64,000 nt of DNA, taken from the NCBI GenBank assembly GCA_900545955.1, contig URAU01000001.1:1-64000 (forward strand). The letters run 5' to 3'. Both the position numbers and the translations under genes were made by a program. Shown in pieces: positions 59,284-64,000 of the stretch. The notes beneath the pieces were generated by a model. It ran no database searches. It was not told the DNA's origin and worked only from the letters and a program-made list of their open reading frames with translations. Each line of letters begins with the position of its first letter. Positions within the stretch are counted from its first letter, which is position 1. Source of the DNA: an uncultured Porphyromonadaceae bacterium. GTDB lineage: Bacteria; Bacteroidota; Bacteroidia; Bacteroidales; Muribaculaceae.

Positions 59284-61491
59284 TTACTTGTGGACCACGC
59301 GGTCCGACAATTCGGCGAGTTTCGCCGAATTCCATCGGTCGGTAGTGCCTACGAGATAGCCCGTGATGCGCTGAAGTTTGTCGATATGGCGGCTGCCGCA
59401 GGTGGGACATACTTCAAGGTTCTCCTGAGCGTCCTCATATCCGCAGTCCATGCAGCGGTTGCGGTTGTGGTTCACCGAGCAGTAGCCTATGTTGTTGGTG
59501 TCCATCAGGTCGACAATGTCGGCGATAGCCTGCGGGTTGTGGGTGGCGTCGCCGTCGATTTCCACATAAAATATGTGGCCGCCTCGGGTCAGCTCGTGGT
59601 AGGGACCTTCGATTTTGGCTTTATGGCGCGGCGAACATTTGTAGTATACCGGCACGTGGTTTGAGTTCGTATAGTAGATTTTGTCGGTGATACCGGGGAT
59701 GCTGCCGAAAGTTTTGCGGTCTTTCGTGGTGAATTTTCCGGAAAGGCCTTCGGCGGGAGTGGCGAGAACCGAGAAGTTATGGTTGTAACGCTCGGAGAAT
59801 TCATTTGCCTTGGAGCGCATATGACTTACGATGCGCAGGCCCAGGCGCTGGGCTTCCTCCGACTCGCCGTGGTGTTTGCCTACGAGTGCAATCAGACATT
59901 CGGCCAGGCCGATGAATCCGATGCCGAGCGTTCCCTGGTTGATTACGCTCTCGATTGTATCGTTGGGAGCGAGGTTTTCGGCTCCGTTCCAGAGGCGCGA
60001 CATGAGCAGGGGGAACTGCTTCACAAGGGCCGTCTTCTGGAAGTTATAGCGGTCGCAGAGCTGACGCGCCGTGATTTCAAGCAGGTCGTCCAGACGGGTG
60101 AAGAAGCGTTCGATGCGCTCGTCCTTGTCCTGTATGTTCATACATTCGATGGCCAGACGCACGATATTTATGGTGGAGAAGCTGATGTTGCCTCGGCCAA
60201 TCGATGTTTTCGCTCCGTAGCGGTTTTCGAACACGCGGGTGCGGCATCCCATGGTGGCTACCTCGTGCTCGTAGCGGCGCGGGTCGTCGGCGCGCCAGTC
60301 CTCATGCTGGTTGAATGTGGCGTCGAGGTTCACGAAGTTGGGGAAGAAGCGCCGTGCGGTCACCTTGCAGGCCAGACGGTAAAGGTCGTAGTTGGGGTCG
60401 CTCTCGCGGTAGTTCACGCCGGTTTTCTTTTTCCAGATCTGGATGGGGAAGATGGCTGTGGCGCCGTTGCCTACACCTTCGTAGGTGGAATGGAGTAGTT
60501 CGCGGATTACGCAGCGGCCTTCGGCCGAGGTGTCGGTGCCGTAGTTGATCGAGCTGAACACAACCTGGTTGCCGCCGCGCGAGTGGATGGTGTTCATATT
60601 GTGGATGAAAGCCTCCATCGACTGATGCACGCGGCTTACGGTGCAGTTTATGGCATGCTGTATGGCGCGTTCGCGGCCCTCCAGTCCGTCGAGCGTTTTG
60701 CTGATGTAGTCGTCGAGCGGAGCGTTGTAGGCATCGCTCAGGTCGAGCCCGGTTATCTGCTCGGCTTTCTTGAGTTCCTCGATGAAAGATGAGCGCACGA
60801 ACGGAGCGAGATAGAAGTCGAAGGCGGGTATGGCCTGACCGCCGTGCATCTCGTTCTGCGCGGTCTCCAGCGATATGCATGCGATTACGCTCGCGGTCTC
60901 AATTCGCTTGGCGGGGCGCGATTCGCCGTGACCGGCGATGAATCCATTCTGCAGAATCTTTTCGAGCGGGTGCTGCACGCAGGTGAGCGATTTGGTGGGG
61001 TAGTAGTCCTTGTCGTGGATGTGAAGATACCCGTGGCGCACGGCGTCGCGTGCTTCGGCCGAGAGAAGGTAGTCGTCAACAAAGGGCTTGGTCGTTTCGG
61101 AGGCGAATTTCATCATCATTCCCGCGGGCGAGTCGGTGTTCATGTTGGCGTTCTCGCGGGTGATGTCGTTGTTTTTCGTCTCGATGATTTCCAGGAAGAT
61201 GTCGCGGGTCTTGGCACGTCGGGCTATGCTGCGCTGGTCGCGATAGGCGATATAGCGTTTGGCCACTTCCTTGCGCGGCGATTTCATGAGTTCCAGTTCC
61301 ACGCGGTCCTGAATCTCTTCTACGGTCATCTGCTCCTTGCCGGAAATGCCGATACGGTCGGCGATTTTCTGGATCAGCGCCTCGTCTTCGCCGAGAGGGG
61401 TTTGCAACATGGCCTTGCGGATGGCCGCCTTGATTTTCTCTTCGTTGTAGCCCACGACGCGACCGTCGCGTTTTTTTACGGTTTGTATCAT
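59284..61491 (-). CDS. nrdD: Anaerobic ribonucleoside-triphosphate reductase
   Basis: This class III reductase of 735 residues makes dNTPs from NTPs without oxygen. It has an N-terminal ATP-cone (about 3-90, VKKRDGRVVGYNEEKIKAAI) for allosteric control and the ten-stranded barrel. Near the C-terminus are a zinc-binding four-cysteine site (CMDC...CPTC) and the glycyl-radical loop RITGYLVG. Activation depends on the NrdG encoded downstream. Confidence 0.97.
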   Translation of the reverse strand: MIQTVKKRDGRVVGYNEEKIKAAIRKAMLQTPLGEDEALIQKIADRIGISGKEQMTVEEIQDRVELELMKSPRKEVAKRYIAYRDQRSIARRAKTRDIFLEIIETKNNDITRENANMNTDSPAGMMMKFASETTKPFVDDYLLSAEARDAVRHGYLHIHDKDYYPTKSLTCVQHPLEKILQNGFIAGHGESRPAKRIETASVIACISLETAQNEMHGGQAIPAFDFYLAPFVRSSFIEELKKAEQITGLDLSDAYNAPLDDYISKTLDGLEGRERAIQHAINCTVSRVHQSMEAFIHNMNTIHSRGGNQVVFSSINYGTDTSAEGRCVIRELLHSTYEGVGNGATAIFPIQIWKKKTGVNYRESDPNYDLYRLACKVTARRFFPNFVNLDATFNQHEDWRADDPRRYEHEVATMGCRTRVFENRYGAKTSIGRGNISFSTINIVRLAIECMNIQDKDERIERFFTRLDDLLEITARQLCDRYNFQKTALVKQFPLLMSRLWNGAENLAPNDTIESVINQGTLGIGFIGLAECLIALVGKHHGESEEAQRLGLRIVSHMRSKANEFSERYNHNFSVLATPAEGLSGKFTTKDRKTFGSIPGITDKIYYTNSNHVPVYYKCSPRHKAKIEGPYHELTRGGHIFYVEIDGDATHNPQAIADIVDLMDTNNIGYCSVNHNRNRCMDCGYEDAQENLEVCPTCGSRHIDKLQRITGYLVGTTDRWNSAKLAELSDRVVHK

Positions 61492-61589
61492 CTTCTTGTT
61501 TTCTGGATTTGCTTGGTATCAGGGGGTAAGAGAGCGGTTGTTGTAACGCAAAAAATGTCGTTGGAGCGCTTGCGGCGAACCGACGACTA

Positions 61590-61620
61590 CAAAGGTAGAA
61601 ATATATCTTTTTGTTGCCAA
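61590..61620 (-). promoter_or_regulatory. Promoter of nrdDG (-33 TTG, -7 TACCTTTG)
   Basis: On the minus strand TTG (61620-61618) lies exactly 20 nt from TACCTTTG (61597-61590), about 100 nt before the nrdD ATG. No NrdR-box pair was recognised. The rest of 61621-61775 is A+T-rich with nothing further that I can name. Confidence 0.8.
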
Positions 61621-61775
61621 AAAATCCGACAATAAAATTTCGGAAAATCACATTTTAGGAAACAATTTGAGGGTGTTTAAATTTTATAACATTAATAATC
61701 AGATTATTGAAAATTATTTTGGAAAACTTTGCTGTGTTGTCTGGTGTGTGATGTTCCACAAAATGTTTCACATTG

Positions 61776-63491
61776 TCAGTCGTGGCGTCTTATAAGCGTG
61801 TCGATTTTTTTGCGGTCACTTTCCTTGATTCCGGCCTCATGAAGCGGTACGCAGTGGTTTACGTCGGTTAGATACACAGGGCCTTCGTAGCGGTAGGCTG
61901 AATCCACGAGGGAATGTTCGCGGTGCAACAGGGGTGTGGACACTCCGGCCATTTCCAGCATGGTCGGAAACAGTGATTTCTGGGGAGAGACGGGTTTACC
62001 GGCATTTTTGGTAAGAGATGCGGCATAGTCGGGCCGGTTGCTGGCAAGCGAGTCGTTCATCCACGCCAGCGAAGCCACGTGGAGCTGGTAGTAGGTCGGA
62101 TGCGGCGAAGCGTGCAGGAAGCGGTTGCGCTCATCGTCGAAGATATCTTCGCCGTGGTCGGCGCTGTAGACCATCGCCGCACGTCCGTCGACGGTCCGCA
62201 GTGCGCCGATTACGTCGGCGAGCATGCCGTCGGTATAGCGTATGGAGTTGTCGTAGCCGTTTATGAGGCTTTCGCGGTTGGCACGGTTGGCGTCGAGCGC
62301 ATTGTCGGGCGTGAAATATGTGTACTCGGCGGGATAGCGGTCTTTGTAGAGGAAGTGCGACCCATAGGTATGGAGCACGAAGAATTGCTTGGCATGCGTT
62401 GTGTCAGCCACGGCCTCGCGAAGCCATATGGCCAGTTCATCGTCGTAGGGGTGAGTCTTGCCACCGAGTTCGGTATAGCGCACTTCGTCGGCTTCATCGC
62501 CGAAAAACTGGGTGAACGACCGGTTGGCCGTCTGGTTGGAGAAGAAGTAGGTGTGGAATCCAGCCTCCTTCATGGCCGATATGATGCTTTTGGAAGAATA
62601 GATTGAGTCGAAGTTCTCGGCAGAGAGGTAGCTCATCAGCATCGGCACGCTCTTATGGGTGGTGTTGGATTCGGAAATGGAACGGCTGAAAAACGCCAGG
62701 TTAGGATCCTCGCTCAGGCGTGGGTTGGTGGGCCGGCCGTAGCCCGCGAGTTGCCAGTTGATTGCTCTCGATGTTTCTCCGATTACCATTACGTAGACTT
62801 CGCGCTCGCCGGCGCCGCGGGTGCTACGTGCCCGGTGGCTGAATCCGGCGGCAGTCTGTTCATAATGGTTGGTTTTCACCGTTCGGTTTATGGCTTCCGC
62901 AAGGTTGCAGACCACGTTGACCGGAAATAGTGTGTGACGCAGCGAGCCGAATGAGTTTCTGATTGTTACGATGCCCGTCAGTATGGCGGAGCAGCCGATG
63001 CCCGCAATGGCGAGTTTGCGCGCGCGTTGTGAGAATCTCTCTCCGAGCCGCCATTTTTTTATTATTCCTATGATTCCCGCGATGAGCGGCGGCAGGTAGA
63101 GCACCACCACGGCTCCGATGGCGTAGATGAGGTTGCCGAGGAGTTCGTTGACCTCTTCTACATTAGTGGTGGCTACGTTGAGAAACATGTCCACCGCTAT
63201 GATGGCCTCCCCGTAGAGATAGCTCAACACGAGCTGGAAAGCTCCGAAAATCATCAGCGGCAGGGTGATAACCACTGCCACTCCGATTCGGCGACGGTAG
63301 GTAAGCAGCAGGGCATATGCCGACACCGGCAGCAATATATTCAATGTGGCTGTCGCCCAGTCGTAGCGGTCGGTGATGTCGAGCACCGCATTGGGGATAA
63401 TCAGCGATGCGAGTGCCCAAAAAAACAGAATTACCGGAAGTATGGCCGCATTGCGGGTATGTCGGGATGATTTTTGTATCTCTGAATTCAT
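61776..63491 (-). CDS. EptA-like phosphoethanolamine transferase
   Basis: This 571-residue protein has five N-terminal membrane helices (about 15-170) and a periplasmic alkaline-phosphatase-fold sulfatase domain (about 230-560). Motifs are VIGETSRA (metal), the probable nucleophile Thr in SNTTHKSVP, SADHGEDI and HASPHP (metal ligands). The family transfers phosphoethanolamine from phosphatidylethanolamine to lipid A or other glycans, changing polymyxin susceptibility. The exact acceptor is unknown. It is 10 nt behind an Omp85-type gene. Confidence 0.9.
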   Translation of the reverse strand: MNSEIQKSSRHTRNAAILPVILFFWALASLIIPNAVLDITDRYDWATATLNILLPVSAYALLLTYRRRIGVAVVITLPLMIFGAFQLVLSYLYGEAIIAVDMFLNVATTNVEEVNELLGNLIYAIGAVVVLYLPPLIAGIIGIIKKWRLGERFSQRARKLAIAGIGCSAILTGIVTIRNSFGSLRHTLFPVNVVCNLAEAINRTVKTNHYEQTAAGFSHRARSTRGAGEREVYVMVIGETSRAINWQLAGYGRPTNPRLSEDPNLAFFSRSISESNTTHKSVPMLMSYLSAENFDSIYSSKSIISAMKEAGFHTYFFSNQTANRSFTQFFGDEADEVRYTELGGKTHPYDDELAIWLREAVADTTHAKQFFVLHTYGSHFLYKDRYPAEYTYFTPDNALDANRANRESLINGYDNSIRYTDGMLADVIGALRTVDGRAAMVYSADHGEDIFDDERNRFLHASPHPTYYQLHVASLAWMNDSLASNRPDYAASLTKNAGKPVSPQKSLFPTMLEMAGVSTPLLHREHSLVDSAYRYEGPVYLTDVNHCVPLHEAGIKESDRKKIDTLIRRHD

Positions 63492-63501
63492 TGAGAGCCG
63501 T

Positions 63502-64000
63502 TTAGAATGTTTCGTGGATGCCCATGGCGAAGGCGGTGCTGTGTCGGCCGAATCCGAGGTCCACGCGGATATTCACCCTCTTCTTGAATTCCCAGCGATA
63601 GCCTATGCCATAGGAGGGGAGGAGCCGGTCGGAGTCAATCTGGCTGAAACGGTCGAACACTGTTCCCAGTCCCGCCCACACCACGATGCCGTTGCGGCGC
63701 CATACGTGCTGACGCACCTCGACGGTCACGTCGGCTTCCTGCTTGGCGCGGTAGCGTCCCTCGTAGTATCCGCGTATGCCGTCGGAGTCGTCGACGGTGG
63801 GAAGGAGTGTCCATGGGGTGTTGCCGTAAGTGCTCCAGCCGTGCACCTGGAATGCCACGATGCCGCTGCTCCACCACTTTTTATAGGCGTTGAATATGAA
63901 TTCCGTTTCGGAAAAAGCGTAGTCGTTGCCGATGAAACGAGGGTAGAAGTTCTGTTTTACGGTGAGTTGAATGCCACGGCTGGCGTTGGTGGGGAAGTCG
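63502..64000 (-). CDS. Omp85/BamA-TamA-type outer-membrane barrel (C-terminal part)
   Basis: The reading frame is open from the stop at 63502 to the window edge; at least 165 residues are visible and the N-terminus is missing. The sequence is alternating beta-barrel strands with typical turns (YYEGRYRAKQEADVTVEVRQ, NGIVVWAGLGTVFD) and ends in an aromatic residue (IHETF), the barrel signal. It resembles Bacteroidota BamA/TamA-like surface-antigen proteins. It likely leads an operon with the EptA-like gene. Confidence 0.85.
   Translation of the reverse strand, partial: DFPTNASRGIQLTVKQNFYPRFIGNDYAFSETEFIFNAYKKWWSSGIVAFQVHGWSTYGNTPWTLLPTVDDSDGIRGYYEGRYRAKQEADVTVEVRQHVWRRNGIVVWAGLGTVFDRFSQIDSDRLLPSYGIGYRWEFKKRVNIRVDLGFGRHSTAFAMGIHETF

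Noticed and set aside
1..64000. CRISPR arrays, prophage, transposases, toxin-antitoxin or defence genes
   Set aside because: None was found: no regularly spaced repeats and no proteins of these families among the recognised genes. Only small palindromic repeats are present.

Overview
The window is a stretch of core chromosome from a member of the Bacteroidales, most likely of the Muribaculaceae (S24-7) type. The order-level call rests on several things seen here. At least a dozen genes are preceded in the sense direction by the Bacteroidota promoter element TAnnTTTG. The window carries Bacteroidales-typical families (HU-CCDC81/SPOR protein, DUF4827, DUF4293, a Bacteroidota-type AddB-like nuclease, S16 with a long Ala/Lys/Glu tail) and the purH-mreBCD-mrdA-rodA order. 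The family-level call is inference from the moderately high G+C and overall feel of the proteins and was not tested. The first 34 bases are a Nextera transposase adapter, so position 1 is an artefactual contig edge.

Layout. 35-2.8 kb (minus): a small SPFH-like coiled-coil membrane protein behind a lipoprotein S9 peptidase. 2.9-5.6 kb: valS, then a palindromic repeat and tRNA-Glu(CTC). 6.0-8.9 kb (minus): ptb-buk-FNT, a butyrate/isobutyrate fermentation operon ending in a translationally coupled formate/nitrite-type channel. 9.1-12.3 kb: glycerate kinase, a 5'-nucleotidase and a small conserved protein. 12.7-17.8 kb (minus): ftsK-lolA-trxB-yqgE. 17.9-22.1 kb (minus): nrnA-like DHH phosphatase, DUF4827, glmM, NlpC/P60. 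22.3-24.1 kb (minus): a double TonB_C protein and a Crp/Fnr regulator. 24.2-26.0 kb (plus): efp, tatA, tatC. 26.0-30.3 kb (minus): HU/SPOR, nitroreductase, DUF2520, KdsC-like, Maf, and a separate flavodoxin. 30.5-38.0 kb (plus): purH and the rod-shape operon mreB-mreC-mreD-mrdA-rodA. Then rpmH, an HTH regulator and about 1.1 kb of unusually A+T-rich noncoding DNA. 40.8-43.7 kb (minus): rpsP, rpe, dedA, a UDG-like glycosylase. 44-47 kb: aqpZ, then rplY-pth-Hsp15-like S4, and sod. 47.7-49.2 kb: htrA. A 0.6-kb repeat-bearing gap leads to mutS2, DUF695, DUF4293, a histidine-kinase-like protein that lacks its phospho-acceptor histidine, an AddB-like Fe-S nuclease, nrdG-nrdD, an EptA-like transferase and the C-terminus of an Omp85-type barrel.

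Together the genes describe an anaerobe (NrdD/NrdG, Ptb/Buk, flavodoxin, with Sod for oxygen exposure) having a Gram-negative envelope. No CRISPR array, prophage, transposase, toxin-antitoxin pair or defence island was seen. The least ordinary signals are: (1) the degenerate kinase; (2) the ptb-buk-FNT coupling; (3) the A+T-rich gap with repeated TTAATTTGCAAAT beside the HTH gene; (4) two families of dispersed palindromic repeats; and (5) an exact 20-nt spacing between -33 TTG and -7 TAnnTTTG at seven promoters, five of them driving translation genes. I did not find a clearly undescribed multi-gene system.
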